Source of the DNA: Lewinellaceae bacterium
GTDB taxonomy: Bacteria > Bacteroidota > Bacteroidia > Chitinophagales > Saprospiraceae
Direction of reading: 5' to 3'
Assembly (NCBI GenBank): GCA_020636315.1
Contig: JACJYA010000005.1
Span: 1 to 64,000 of the forward strand
Length of the DNA stretch: 64,000 nucleotides
Positions 18,628 through 28,886 of the stretch are shown here, piece after piece. The position numbers and the translations under genes are program-made. Numbering within the stretch: the first letter of the stretch is position 1; every line of letters begins with the position of its first letter. The notes below the pieces were generated by a model. The model saw nothing but the letters and a program-made list of their open reading frames with translations, searched no databases and had not been told where the DNA came from.

Positions 18628-20877
18628 TTACCGTACCTCAAAAGTAGTATTTAATTCGGCATTGGAATCTCCGCCTATCCACAATCTGAATTGGCCGGGT
18701 TCCACTTTCCACCCTGTTCCGGGATAGTAGTAGGCTAGTTGTTCCACCGGCAGGTTAAAGGTGAGCTTCCGGCTTTCCCCAGGCTTCAACCGAACGCGTT
18801 GGAACGCCTTGAGCTCCCGAACCGGCCGTACAATGCTGCTGACCAGGTCCCGGATGTACAGCTGGGCCACCTCTTCCGCTTCGAAATCCCCCGTATTGGC
18901 CAGTTCTACCGATACCACGAGGGTGTCACCGGAATTGATCATCGGAGTGGCGGCCTGCAGGTTGCTGTACTCGAAGCGGGTGTAGGAAAGCCCGAAGCCG
19001 AAGGGAAACAAGGGTTTATAACCGGCATCCAGGTAATAGGAAGTATTGCCGATCGAGGTTTGTGGCGCCCGTACCGGAATGTCATCGATATGGACGTACG
19101 ACTCCTCGGTGGCCGGCTTGCCGGTGGGTTTGTGGTTGTAATAGATGGGGATCTGCCCGGAGGTGGCCGGAAAGGTTACCGGCAGCTTACCGGAGGGGGC
19201 ATCCAGGCCCAGCAGCAGCCGTGCAATGGCGGGGCCGCCCATAGTGCCGGGATGCCAGGCGACGATCAGGGCGTCGGAGTATTCCAGGGCTTCGCCCAGC
19301 GCCAGAGGCCGCCCCGCCATTATGATGGAAATGACCGGCCTGCCGGTTTGAGCAACGGCCTTTAGGAGCTCCAGTTGAGCGCCGGGGAGCCCCAATTCGG
19401 CCCGGCAGTGGGCTTCTCCCGAAAGAATAGACTCTTCTCCCAGGAACAGGATCACGGCATCCGCCTCCCGGGCAGCCTGAAGGGCTTCCGGGAAGGCTGC
19501 CTGATCGTAGCTGCGGGTGGTTTCCAGCGCCTTGACGAAATGGGTTTCCGCCTGGCCTTGAAGGGCATTATCCAGGGCAGCGAGGGGGGTTACGGTGTGC
19601 TGAGGATCGCCGTCGAATATCCAGGTGCCCAGTTGTTCGTAGGGGTCGTCGGCCAGCGGGCCAATGACGGCGAGTTTTTTGAACCGGCCTTCAGGTAGAG
19701 GAAGGGCCGCCTTCTCGTTTTTGAGGAGCACGCAACTTTGCATGGCAGCTTCTTCTGCGATAGCCAGGTGTTCGGGGCTGAGCAGAGCCGGAAAATCTGA
19801 AGGGTTGGTGTAAGGGTTTTCAAATAACCCGAGCTGGAACTTGATGCGGAGGATGTTGCGCACCGCCTCGTTGATCACCGATTCGGGGACGGCCCCGCTT
19901 TCAACCAGTTTCTGGAGGTAAGCGGCATAGGCTCCGCTGGCCATCTCCATGTCAATACCGGCCATGATGGCCTGTTGGGCGGCTCCTTCCTGGCCGGCGG
20001 CTACGCCATGGACTTCCAGCTGGCGAATTGATTCCCAGTCGCTGACCACAAAGCCGCCGAACCCCCAGTCCTGCCGCAGTACTTTGCGGAACAGCCAGGC
20101 ATTGCCGCTGGCCGGGGCGCCGTTAACGTCATTGAAGGAGGGCATAAAGGTGGCTACGCCGGCATCGACGCAGGCCTTAAACGGGGGAAAATAGGTGTTG
20201 TAGAGCTCGTTCTCCGGAATATTTGTGGAATTGTAATCCCGCCCGCCCTCTGCGGCGCCATAACCTACGAAATGCTTGGCGCAGGCGGCGATCGCCCCTT
20301 TATTCGCCAGGTTGTCTTCCTGGAAACCACGGGCCATGGCCACTCCCAGCTCGCTGGTGAGGTAGGGGTCTTCGCCGAGGCTCTCGGCAATGCGCCCCCA
20401 GCGGGGGTCCCGGCTGATGTCGATCATGGGGGCAAAAGTCCAGCGCAGGCCCACCGAAGCCGCTTCGACAGCAGCCACACGGGCAGCCTTTTCCATCAAG
20501 CCGGGGTTCCACGTGGCGGCCTGTCCCAGCGGAATGGGGAAGATCGTCTTGAAGCCATGGATCACGTCCCGGGCAAAAATAAGAGGGATGCCCAGGCGGC
20601 TTTCTTCGACGGCAATGCGCTGGAGTTCGTTGATGGTTTTGGTATCGACTTCGTTCAGTACCGAACCGATCTTTCCCTCCCGAACCCTGATGCGCATGCC
20701 ATCGGTGATCTGGCCGTATTCACCATTCACCTGAGACAACTGGCCGATCTTTTCTGCAATGGTCATTTTCTGAAGCAGCTCGGTAGCTTTGCGATCCAGT
20801 TCAGTGTCCAGGCCCTGTGCGCAGAGCAGGCCGGATAAGGTGAAAAGGGAAAGCATAAATAAAGTCAGTTGTTTCAT
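18628..20877 (-). CDS. Glycoside hydrolase family 3 beta-glucosidase
   Basis: From the start at 20877 the protein is 749 residues with a clear signal peptide (MKQLTLFMLSLFTLSGLLCA). A longer frame to 21000 lacks a signal and is rejected. The N-terminal GH3 barrel shows RWTFAPMIDISRDPRWGR, AKHFVGYG and VVSDWES, whose Asp near 279 is the expected nucleophile. The alpha/beta sandwich (VILFLGEES) and a fibronectin-III-like C-terminus follow. It resembles periplasmic BglX-type exo-beta-glucosidases that cut glucose from the non-reducing ends of oligosaccharides. Placed after GH16 in the locus, it would finish the degradation of beta-glucan fragments. Confidence 0.92.
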   Translation of the reverse strand: MKQLTLFMLSLFTLSGLLCAQGLDTELDRKATELLQKMTIAEKIGQLSQVNGEYGQITDGMRIRVREGKIGSVLNEVDTKTINELQRIAVEESRLGIPLIFARDVIHGFKTIFPIPLGQAATWNPGLMEKAARVAAVEAASVGLRWTFAPMIDISRDPRWGRIAESLGEDPYLTSELGVAMARGFQEDNLANKGAIAACAKHFVGYGAAEGGRDYNSTNIPENELYNTYFPPFKACVDAGVATFMPSFNDVNGAPASGNAWLFRKVLRQDWGFGGFVVSDWESIRQLEVHGVAAGQEGAAQQAIMAGIDMEMASGAYAAYLQKLVESGAVPESVINEAVRNILRIKFQLGLFENPYTNPSDFPALLSPEHLAIAEEAAMQSCVLLKNEKAALPLPEGRFKKLAVIGPLADDPYEQLGTWIFDGDPQHTVTPLAALDNALQGQAETHFVKALETTRSYDQAAFPEALQAAREADAVILFLGEESILSGEAHCRAELGLPGAQLELLKAVAQTGRPVISIIMAGRPLALGEALEYSDALIVAWHPGTMGGPAIARLLLGLDAPSGKLPVTFPATSGQIPIYYNHKPTGKPATEESYVHIDDIPVRAPQTSIGNTSYYLDAGYKPLFPFGFGLSYTRFEYSNLQAATPMINSGDTLVVSVELANTGDFEAEEVAQLYIRDLVSSIVRPVRELKAFQRVRLKPGESRKLTFNLPVEQLAYYYPGTGWKVEPGQFRLWIGGDSNAELNTTFEVR

Positions 20878-21105
20878 TTCAGAATAGTGTTTTCGTGAGA
20901 TAGTGCATGGTGAAGATCCATGGGTGGTTGTCACTAAAGCAGGCCGGCAGCCTCGTACGGCCGGCTCTTTAGTTGACAAACCATGCCTTTGCAACCGCAA
21001 CGTATTACACTACAGAGGGGCATTCCTTCCCCTCTTCCCGTGAGGCTTTAGCGAAAAAGCGGGAATAAAATGGCTTCCGAAAGCGGAGAAAAAATATAAG
21101 CTCCG

Positions 21106-22284
21106 CTAATTATCCTGAAATACGCGGATATAATCCACGATCATCCGTTGGGGGAATACCGTAGTCCCATCCGGGTATCCCGGCCAGTTGCCGCCGACAG
21201 CAACGTTGAAAATGAAGAAGAAATCGTTCCGGAACTCGCTCAGATCCGCGGGCGTGATGTCGATGTTGTGGTATTCCTGCCCATCGAGGAGCCAGCGGAT
21301 ACGCTGGGCATCCCATTCAATAGAGAAAACGTGAAACTCATCGTAGAAACGGCCGGAACTCAGCGTAGTGCTTCCGCCGAATTGAGCATGTTGGCCTGCA
21401 TTAGACCAGTGGGCGGTGCCATGGACGGTTGAGGGTTGGTGCCCGATCAGTTCCATGATATCAATCTCGCCGCAGGCCGGCCAGCCGACGGTTGAGATGT
21501 TGGCGCCCAGCATCCACAGTGCCGGCCATATGCCTTGTCCGTAGGGTAGCGCTGCCCGGATATCGACCCGGCCGTATTTAAAGTCAAAATTACCTTTGGT
21601 GATCATGCGGGAAGAGGTATATGCCCTGCCCGCAAAATTTTCTTTTCTCGCTTCGATGACGAGGTTGCCATCAACCAGGTAAGTATTTTCTTTTCGGTAA
21701 TACTGGGATTCGTTGTTGCCCCAGCCGTTATTGCCGGTGCCGAGTTCAAATGTCCAGAAATCGGAGTTGACAGCTGTGCCTTCAAACTCATCCTGCCAGA
21801 TTAGTTCCATGTTTGGGTAAGAGGCCGGCGAAGTGTAGCCATCTTCGGGAATGAAGAGGCCGGTGTTGATATCGTCTTCCAATAAGGTTATCGTTGCCTC
21901 TCCGGTTCCGATCTCGGCGCCGACGACATCGGCGATCTTGATGACAAATTCTTCGTCCCCCTCGAATTCTTCGTCTCCCAGGATGTTGACCCTGTATTCC
22001 TCGCGCAGGTCTCCGGGGGCGAAGGCCACCGGCTTGAAGTTGACGCTTTCAAAATCCTCTCCGCCTTTTGCCGTCCCATCCACACTTTCCACGAAAGCGA
22101 TGACGGTATCAGCGGAAGGCTTTGACAAGCGCAGAGTGATGTAAATGGGGAAGGAATTATCCCCTTCCTCCACCTCAATAGGATCTATATGTAAAACAGG
22201 CAGCTCGGGCATTACCGGTTCCTCGTCTTTGGCGCAGGCCAGGGCGGCCAGCCCGATTACCAGCAAAGTTATCCACTCTTTCAT
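21106..22284 (-). CDS. Glycoside hydrolase family 16 endo-beta-glucanase lipoprotein with Calx-beta domain
   Basis: From the start at 22284 the protein has a lipoprotein signal ending in the lipobox LAALAC. A Calx-beta-like domain lies at about 35-125 (EGDNSFPIYITLRLS, DGTAKGGEDFE). A GH16 domain runs from about 145 to the end with the catalytic signature GEIDIMELIG (both Glu near 272-277) and the substrate-cleft motif GIWPALWMLG. GH16 enzymes with this EIDIME form cut beta-1,3 or mixed-linkage glucans, so a laminarinase-like role at the cell surface is likely. Residues between the signal and start at 22359 look like untranslated leader. Confidence 0.92.
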   Translation of the reverse strand: MKEWITLLVIGLAALACAKDEEPVMPELPVLHIDPIEVEEGDNSFPIYITLRLSKPSADTVIAFVESVDGTAKGGEDFESVNFKPVAFAPGDLREEYRVNILGDEEFEGDEEFVIKIADVVGAEIGTGEATITLLEDDINTGLFIPEDGYTSPASYPNMELIWQDEFEGTAVNSDFWTFELGTGNNGWGNNESQYYRKENTYLVDGNLVIEARKENFAGRAYTSSRMITKGNFDFKYGRVDIRAALPYGQGIWPALWMLGANISTVGWPACGEIDIMELIGHQPSTVHGTAHWSNAGQHAQFGGSTTLSSGRFYDEFHVFSIEWDAQRIRWLLDGQEYHNIDITPADLSEFRNDFFFIFNVAVGGNWPGYPDGTTVFPQRMIVDYIRVFQDN

Positions 22285-22308
22285 AAATAAATGCGATATA
22301 AAAAGAAA

Positions 22309-22353
22309 GAGGCTGCCCAAAAATTTTCCGTACGCAATTTTAGTGGCAGCCTC
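22309..22353 (-). promoter_or_regulatory. Hairpin in the leader of the GH16 gene
   Basis: GAGGCTGCC and GGCAGCCTC form 9-bp perfect arms 27 bases apart. On the minus strand the second arm is followed by a T-rich stretch (TTTCTTTTT) just before the GH16 start. It could be a terminator or attenuator that lowers expression of the enzymes relative to SusC/SusD, or an mRNA processing site. Confidence 0.5.
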
Positions 22354-22416
22354 ATTCAAAAATGAATTTGATGGATCCGAAGATCCGACAATAATTAATA
22401 CCTAACTAAATCTAAA

Positions 22417-24168
22417 TCAATTTTCAGAGCGTAGTCTCATCGTCCACCACGCAGTACCATCCTGATTGGCGGAGATGTCAACCGTTACCACCAGGATCTC
22501 GACGCCACCGGAAGCGCTGTATTCAAGTACTTCATAGGTGATCTGTTCGGCAGGTTCTATTGTTCCGTCCAGTTCACCGCCATTGAAGCCTTTAGGGAAG
22601 CCGAGGAATGCGCCTTTGCCGATAACGGTAACGGTTGCCCGGTTATCGCCGCTGGCTTCCATGGATTCGAAGGAGTAGGTGCCGGAGCCCAGAACGTCAT
22701 AAGGGGCCTGGAGGGCGCTTTCATCCGTGCAGGAGAAGTCTCCCAGCATAAAATCTTCGGCCCATACCTGGCCTTTGGCGTCGTATTGGAACGTGCCATC
22801 GTCAAAGAATATGTACTCGTCATCCATCTGGCAGGCGCGAACGGCCACGTCATCTTCAGTGATGCCGCCCCACCACTCACCGCTGCCGGCTACTGGGCCA
22901 ACGTAGTAAGAAGCTGCTCCATCGAGTAGCCAGGCTTTACCGTCGGCGCTGGAGAGCGCGGCCGGGGTGAAGGAAGCTGAACTGACCACCACTTCTTTGG
23001 TGGTGGCATCGGTTTGGCCTTGATCGTCCATGGCGGTCAGCGTCACCATGTAAGCACCTTCAGCCGCATAAGTGTGGCTTGGGCTCTCTTCGGAAGAGAT
23101 CATTCCATCGCCGAAGTCCCAGGAATAGCTGGACGAGTTGGCGGAAGTATTGGTGAAGTTTACGGTCAGGCCGTCCTTCTCGAAGGTGAAGTTAGCCCTG
23201 GGCTCAGAAGAAGGGATATCGGGCAGGTCCGCCGGGTTTTTGTAGCTGACCAGATTGAAATTCCAGTAGCCATTGTCCCCGCCACCGTTGATCGGCAGGG
23301 CAAGCTTAAGGGTATCTGCGATATCACCCCCCACCAGAGTGATAATCTCATAGAATTTAGTGCTCTCCGGGTTGGGGTTATCTCCTGAATTACCTTTGTT
23401 CGCCAGGCCGATATAGGCGCCTTCTCCGTTAATCGTAATGGTATTATTGACCTTGTCAAAGTCATAAGTGTAGTCCCCTCCACTGCCAAAGGCAGAGCGG
23501 GAAGCGTTGTCGCCCCACACATTCGGGTCGGTTTCATCCCAGCAACCTTCGGCAGGGTGCCAGCCGCCATTGCCTTCTGAATCAATGAAGATGGTGCCGT
23601 CCGAATCAAACCCAAAGGCGCCGTCCCTGTGGAAGGTATAGGAGTCATCCAGGATGCAGGGCCGGTCGGCCAGGGGCGTAACGCCACCGAAGGACCACCA
23701 CTGGTTGTCACCGGGCGCCGGGCCAATGCCCAGGGCTACGCCTTCTCTTTGCAGATACCAGGTCTTGCTGTCAGAGCCGGCGAGGAGGGTCAGCAGTTCA
23801 TCCGGGTCGGTGAGGGTGAAACTTTCTTCCCGCATGGCGGTTTCCCCCTTGTCATTTGCGGCAGTAAGCTTGACGGTGTAATTACCGGCAGCGGCATAAA
23901 CATGGGTGGGGTCTTTTTCGGTGCTGGTTTGCCCGTCGCCGAAATCCCAGGTATAGGAAGAAGCGTTCTGAGAGAAGTTGGTAAAGGCCACTTCCAGGAA
24001 GTTGTCTGTGCTCACCTCAAACTGGAAGGCGGCAATAGGAGCTTCCGGAATAGGTTCTTCACTGTCTTTTTTACAGCCTACGGACATGACGAGCCCTAGG
24101 CCGAGGGCAACAAAAAATGCCCATTGGAAATTGAAGGAAAAAATGCTTCGATCTTTCATATTCGCCAA
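22417..24168 (-). CDS. PKD-domain lipoprotein, probable surface glycan-binding protein
   Basis: This 583-residue protein has a lipoprotein signal (lipobox SVGC near residue 32). The body is a duplication: a PKD domain (YTWDFGDGQTSTEKDPTHVY; YSWDFGDGMISSEESPSHTY) followed by a ~180-residue beta-rich unit starting SKTWYLQREG or GKAWLLDGAA, with matching Trp-rich and CxxDDxYxF features. It holds the SusE/SusF position right after SusD, which in these loci usually encodes an accessory surface protein that binds the polysaccharide. The paired aromatic-rich units fit glycan binding, though binding itself is inferred from position. Confidence 0.82.
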   Translation of the reverse strand: MANMKDRSIFSFNFQWAFFVALGLGLVMSVGCKKDSEEPIPEAPIAAFQFEVSTDNFLEVAFTNFSQNASSYTWDFGDGQTSTEKDPTHVYAAAGNYTVKLTAANDKGETAMREESFTLTDPDELLTLLAGSDSKTWYLQREGVALGIGPAPGDNQWWSFGGVTPLADRPCILDDSYTFHRDGAFGFDSDGTIFIDSEGNGGWHPAEGCWDETDPNVWGDNASRSAFGSGGDYTYDFDKVNNTITINGEGAYIGLANKGNSGDNPNPESTKFYEIITLVGGDIADTLKLALPINGGGDNGYWNFNLVSYKNPADLPDIPSSEPRANFTFEKDGLTVNFTNTSANSSSYSWDFGDGMISSEESPSHTYAAEGAYMVTLTAMDDQGQTDATTKEVVVSSASFTPAALSSADGKAWLLDGAASYYVGPVAGSGEWWGGITEDDVAVRACQMDDEYIFFDDGTFQYDAKGQVWAEDFMLGDFSCTDESALQAPYDVLGSGTYSFESMEASGDNRATVTVIGKGAFLGFPKGFNGGELDGTIEPAEQITYEVLEYSASGGVEILVVTVDISANQDGTAWWTMRLRSEN

Positions 24169-24191
24169 ATTGTTTTTGAGTTGATTAATGA

Positions 24192-25823
24192 TTATTGAAA
24201 TAGACTCGCATCAGGATATTCTGTCAGGTTCGGGGCCACGGAAAGCTCTTCCAGAGCGATAGGTAGCCACAGGTCGTTTACTTCGTCAAAATTGGATTCC
24301 CGGATGGGGTCGCCGGCAAAGAGGGCCCGGGTAGCTCTTCCGGAGCGGACCAGGTCAAACCAGCGGTCGCCTTCCATGGCCAGTTCGGCCCTCCTTTCGT
24401 ACCAGATCACGTCCAGTAACGTCCAGCCCATGTCGTTCATCAGTTGCTGGGCCGTACGGAAGTTGCCGGTATTGTCGCCGGGGCCGGCAGCGCGTTCCCG
24501 GACAATGTCGATATATCCCATGGCCTCGGCGTCAGAACCGCTGCCGCGGTGCAGGGCCTCGGCCAGCATTAGCAGGACGTCGGCGTAGCGAATGGCGTAG
24601 ATGTTAGCGTCCTTGGTGAGGTTGGGGTCGCCACCGTTGACATTATTGCCGATATAGCCTTTGTAATTGCAGTACTTTTCCTGCCAGTAACCGGTGTAGT
24701 CCACCGGGGAGGTCTGAGTTTCGTCCACCACGATGTTGCAACTGGCGCCGGCTTCCTGTATCTCCTGCGTCAGTTCATCGACAGTGATAAGCGCAGCATC
24801 TCTGCGGTAGGTGTCATCGGGCAGGTAGTGGTCGTAGAGGTCCTTGGTGGGTAACATGAAGCCCCATCCGGGCTGATAAAAAGGATGCTCTTCGCACAGC
24901 CCCCGGACGCCGCATAGCTGGACCATACCATTGCCGTCGATGCCTTCGAACCAGCCCCAGTCGCTGGGGTAGAGGTTGGATTGCTGGAGCTCAAAAACGG
25001 ATTCCACCGGGTTCTTAACCCCAAGGTCATAGAGGGCCTCCATATCGTCCACCAGGCTATAAATGCCTAATTTGACCACTTCATCAAAGTTGCTGGCGGC
25101 CAGGTCGAACTTTTGCGGGTCGTCATTGTCCATATCCGCCCAGTACAGGTAGGCTTTGCCCAGCAATGCATAGGCAGCTCCCTTGGTCGCTCTTCCCACT
25201 TCATTGGCGGAGACGGTGGCCGGCAGTACGGGGATCGCCGCTTCCAGGTCGGAAACGATGGCCCCGAATACTTCAGACATCGTATTGCGTTCTCTGTCAA
25301 TATCATCAGGCGTCAGGGTCTCGGTGACCACGGGTATGGGGCCGAAGTGCCTGAACAGTTCAAAGTGATAGTATGCCCGGAGGAACCGGGCTTCTGCAAC
25401 GTACCGTTCTACAGCAGGGGTAGAGACCTTGTCGGAATTGGAAATGACCAGGTTGGCCCGGAATATACCGATGTAGTGCTTCCGGTAGATCGGATGAGTG
25501 ACCGTATTGGTATTGGTGTTGCGGAAATCGTCGAACTCCTGCCATCCGGGCTGGTCATTATCCGAGGGGTCGCCGCCGGCATTGGCATTGTCCGAACGGA
25601 TCTCGGCGAACATCACGTGGGAGACCCAATTGCCGTAGGCCATAGTCCACCCCAGTGGGTCATAGGCAGCGATCAGCGCAGAAAACACCTGCTCTTCGGT
25701 CTGGTAGAAATTGGCGGACAGGAACTCGTTGACGGGTTTCACATCCAGCCGGTCTTCATTGCAGCCGCTGGCAGCGAGCATAAATGCAACAAATGCAAAA
25801 ACTGAAATTTTATATTGATTCAT
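24192..25823 (-). CDS. SusD/RagB family outer-membrane lipoprotein
   Basis: From 25823 the protein has a lipoprotein signal (MLAASGC) and a mature start NEDRLDVKPVNEF, typical of SusD. The helical body has TPR-like pairs (VERYVAEARFLRAYYHFELF; GRATKGAAYALLGKAYLYWA). The C-terminal part ends DVIWYERRAELAMEGDRWFD followed by the characteristic LWLPIALEEL and NLTEYP. SusD forms the lid of the SusC barrel and binds glycan at the cell surface. It starts about 12 bases after the SusC stop, so the two are co-transcribed and probably translationally coupled. Confidence 0.95.
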   Translation of the reverse strand: MNQYKISVFAFVAFMLAASGCNEDRLDVKPVNEFLSANFYQTEEQVFSALIAAYDPLGWTMAYGNWVSHVMFAEIRSDNANAGGDPSDNDQPGWQEFDDFRNTNTNTVTHPIYRKHYIGIFRANLVISNSDKVSTPAVERYVAEARFLRAYYHFELFRHFGPIPVVTETLTPDDIDRERNTMSEVFGAIVSDLEAAIPVLPATVSANEVGRATKGAAYALLGKAYLYWADMDNDDPQKFDLAASNFDEVVKLGIYSLVDDMEALYDLGVKNPVESVFELQQSNLYPSDWGWFEGIDGNGMVQLCGVRGLCEEHPFYQPGWGFMLPTKDLYDHYLPDDTYRRDAALITVDELTQEIQEAGASCNIVVDETQTSPVDYTGYWQEKYCNYKGYIGNNVNGGDPNLTKDANIYAIRYADVLLMLAEALHRGSGSDAEAMGYIDIVRERAAGPGDNTGNFRTAQQLMNDMGWTLLDVIWYERRAELAMEGDRWFDLVRSGRATRALFAGDPIRESNFDEVNDLWLPIALEELSVAPNLTEYPDASLFQ

Positions 25824-25835
25824 GGTTCTCATTTT

Positions 25836-28800
25836 TTACATGGTGATCTTAATGCCGCCTCCGATGACCTTATTGGAGGGGTAGTAACCTTTATCAATAC
25901 CGGTGTCCAGTATCCAGCCGTTGGTGCCGATATCCGGGTCGAAACCGGTGTAATTGGTCACGGTAAAGAGGTTGTTGGCAGAGAAGTATATCCTCAGGCC
26001 GCTAAGGCTGGCCTTCTCCAGTAAGCGGGCCGGGATATTATAGCCGACCTGCAGGTTGCGCAGCCGGAAGAAGGAAGCGTCTTCCACGTAGAAATCAGAC
26101 GGCCGCTGGTTGTTGTTCGGGTCATTGGAAACCAGCCTTGGGTACTCGTTGGACGGGTTTTCCGGCGTCCAGCGGTTCAGCCAGAAGGTCTGGTAGTTGG
26201 TGAAGGTAATGTCCGAACGTTCGTAGGTGCGGTAGATATCATGGCCCAGCTGAGCGGAAAACAGGGCGCTGAAGTCAAATCCCTTGAAAGTGGCGCCGAG
26301 GGTGAAACCGAGGATATGGTCAGGCCAGGGCGAACCGATATTGGTGATGTCGTCGGAGTTGATCACCCCATCGCGGTTGATGTCCACGAAGCGGATGTCA
26401 CCAGGTTCTGCTTTGGGCTGCAGCGGGTCTCCGTTGGGAGCGAGGTGAGAAAAGACCTCCGCTTCGTTCTGGAAGATACCGTCAGTTACATAGCCAACGA
26501 AGTGGCCTACCGGGAAGCCTTCGGTCATGCGGGTAATGGGGGTGTTTCGCACGGGCCAGCCATACCCTTGCAGGTAGCCTGCGTCTCCCGCTACATTGAT
26601 CACTTCATTGGTGAAGGTCGTGTAGTTGAAGTTGGTGTTGATATCCAGCTCTCCGAGGGAGAAGCGGTAGCCCAGCCCGGCTTCGATACCCTGGTTCTGT
26701 ATTTCTCCCAGGTTGCTGATGGGGTTGTTCGTTGCACCGACATACCCGGGGATGACCTGGTCCATAAGGAGGTCCTTGGTATTTTTCCGGTAGTAATCGA
26801 CCTCGGCGGTAAACCGCCCATCCAGCAGGCGCAATTCCAGGCCGATGTCAAGCTGTACGCTTTCCTCCCACTTGATATTGGGGTTGGGCGGCGTGGCCAG
26901 CGCAGCTCCGGTCAGCAATGACTGGGGGTTTCCGAAGGAATAGGTGAACACGTTCTCGATCGTGGATGCGTAACTCAGCGGGCTGATCCGGTCGTTGCCG
27001 TTCTTACCCCAGCTGGCCCTCAGCTTCAGGAAGTCAATGGCCCTGAAGTTGAAAAAGGGCTCATTGGAGAGTACCCATCCGACGGAGAAGGAGGGGAACA
27101 CGCCCCAGCGGTTATTGGCGCCGAAGTTGGAAGAACCGTCGCGCCGCAGTGTTGCCGTGAAGAGGTATTTGTCCTGGAAATCATAGATCAAACGGCCGTA
27201 GTAGCTGATGAGGGCATAGTCAACACTTGCCGACCCGAAGGCCAGGTCTGTGGAGTCTTCTCCGGCATCTATGTACTGCCAGTTATTGTCAAACATGACC
27301 GCATTCGGGATGGAATGGGAATCGCCGCCGGCCGTTTCGAAAGTGGACTCCCGGTAGGAGGTACCGACCACGACGTCAACACTGTGCGGGCCGAAGTCGC
27401 GGTTGTAGTTGACGTAATTTTCAAACTGGAGAGCCTGGGAAAAGCCATAGCCCTGATAGACGTCATTATCGGCATTGATGGCGGCGGCGTGGAATTCATA
27501 GTCAGGCGTAAAGCCTCGGTATTTGTACCAGCTGTAATCCAGGCCGAAGTCGCTCCGGAATTTTAAGCCTTCAAAAGGTTTGACATCCAGATAAACATTG
27601 CCCAGCACCTGGTCGGCATGGCCATTGTTGTTGGCGAGGAACAGGCGGCTGAGCGGGTTGATGTATTCCTTTTGCACCCATTTAGATTGTGCGAACCCAT
27701 ATTGAGCGTTCTCATCATACACCGGAGTGAGCGGGTCATAGGCGAAGGCGTCGGCGATCACCGTACCGAAAGCGTCGTTGACGCCTATGTTCTGGTTCTC
27801 CACCCGGTTGACGTACAGGTTCTGCCCGATGGAGAGGAGCCAGTTGAGGTCCCTTGACGAGTTCAGGCGGGCCGCATACCGCTTGTAGTTGGACTTTTCA
27901 CCGCCGACCACGCCGTTCTGGTCCCAGTATTCGAGAGAGACAAAAAGGTTACTGGCGGTGACGTTGAGGCGGTGGCTCTGCAGGGTGGCCTCGTTGAAGA
28001 TCACATCCATCCAGTTCGTGTTTTCGGTCTGTGCGCCCCGCGCGGGAAAACCAAGCGTTTCGAGGGAGGAGCCCTGGTTGCCATTCTCGAACTTCTCCCT
28101 GGTCAGGTCGATGTAATCCGAAGCGCCCAGCATTTCCGGCAACTTCCACGGGTTGGAGGCGGAGGTGAACCCTTCGTAGGTTATGGAGCCACCCTCTTTC
28201 GCTCCTTTCTTCGTCGTGATGATCACTACGCCGTTGGCGGCCCTGGCGCCATAGATCGCGCTGGAGGCGGCGTCCTTGAGGACGTCCACAGATTCGATAT
28301 CGCCCGGGTTAATGTTGTCAATGCTGTTGACCTGAAGCCCATCGACGATGAAGAGGGGCGTGTTGTCTCCGTTGGTGCTGATCCCCCGGATAAGGATGGA
28401 CTTTCCGGCTCCCGGTTGGCCGGAGGATTCGTTAACGATCAGGCCGGTCACCTGGCCTTCCAGAGCGGATTGCACATCCTGGACTTTAAACCCCTCCAGG
28501 TTTTTGTCCGATAGCTTGGAAATGGCGCCGGTGGCCACGCTTTTTTTCTGTACGCCGTATCCTACGACCACCACTTCTTCGAGCAACTCGGCGGCAGGGT
28601 CCATTACCAGGTCAATGACGGCCTGGTTGCCTACCGTGACCTCTTCGGTCCTCATGCCGGTATAGGAAAATATCAGTACTGCTTCCGGGCCGGGCACTTT
28701 GAGTTCATAATTTCCATCGAAGTCTGTGATAGTACCGCTGGAGATGCCTTTGATCAGGATATTTGCCCCGATAACGGGAAGGCCATCCTCTGAAGAGGTT

Positions 28801-28886
28801 ACCGTCCCCGTTACGGTTTGTTCCTGGGCATGCAGGCCAGCCGCCCACAGGCAGGCTACAACTAAGGTTAAGTAGAATTGTTTCAT
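25836..28886 (-). CDS. SusC/RagA family TonB-linked outer-membrane protein
   Basis: From the start at 28886 the protein has a signal peptide (MKQFYLTLVVACLWAAGLHA). A carboxypeptidase-regulatory-like domain (VTGTVTSSEDGLPVIGANI) follows, then a TonB-box-like VVVVGYGVQKK, a plug with the SusC signature IRGISTNGDNTPLFIVDGLQ and DVLKDAASSAIYGARAANGV, and a ~700-residue beta barrel. With SusD it imports oligosaccharides across the outer membrane using TonB energy. It is the first gene of the catabolic operon, about 290 bases after the regulator gene. I found no clear -33/-7 pair in that gap. The gap 28968-29179 has no other gene. Confidence 0.95.
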   Translation of the reverse strand: MKQFYLTLVVACLWAAGLHAQEQTVTGTVTSSEDGLPVIGANILIKGISSGTITDFDGNYELKVPGPEAVLIFSYTGMRTEEVTVGNQAVIDLVMDPAAELLEEVVVVGYGVQKKSVATGAISKLSDKNLEGFKVQDVQSALEGQVTGLIVNESSGQPGAGKSILIRGISTNGDNTPLFIVDGLQVNSIDNINPGDIESVDVLKDAASSAIYGARAANGVVIITTKKGAKEGGSITYEGFTSASNPWKLPEMLGASDYIDLTREKFENGNQGSSLETLGFPARGAQTENTNWMDVIFNEATLQSHRLNVTASNLFVSLEYWDQNGVVGGEKSNYKRYAARLNSSRDLNWLLSIGQNLYVNRVENQNIGVNDAFGTVIADAFAYDPLTPVYDENAQYGFAQSKWVQKEYINPLSRLFLANNNGHADQVLGNVYLDVKPFEGLKFRSDFGLDYSWYKYRGFTPDYEFHAAAINADNDVYQGYGFSQALQFENYVNYNRDFGPHSVDVVVGTSYRESTFETAGGDSHSIPNAVMFDNNWQYIDAGEDSTDLAFGSASVDYALISYYGRLIYDFQDKYLFTATLRRDGSSNFGANNRWGVFPSFSVGWVLSNEPFFNFRAIDFLKLRASWGKNGNDRISPLSYASTIENVFTYSFGNPQSLLTGAALATPPNPNIKWEESVQLDIGLELRLLDGRFTAEVDYYRKNTKDLLMDQVIPGYVGATNNPISNLGEIQNQGIEAGLGYRFSLGELDINTNFNYTTFTNEVINVAGDAGYLQGYGWPVRNTPITRMTEGFPVGHFVGYVTDGIFQNEAEVFSHLAPNGDPLQPKAEPGDIRFVDINRDGVINSDDITNIGSPWPDHILGFTLGATFKGFDFSALFSAQLGHDIYRTYERSDITFTNYQTFWLNRWTPENPSNEYPRLVSNDPNNNQRPSDFYVEDASFFRLRNLQVGYNIPARLLEKASLSGLRIYFSANNLFTVTNYTGFDPDIGTNGWILDTGIDKGYYPSNKVIGGGIKITM

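Noticed and set aside
20878..21000. Longer N-terminus for the GH3 protein
   Set aside because: Starting at 20877 gives a clean signal peptide. The extra 41 residues upstream are not protein-like.
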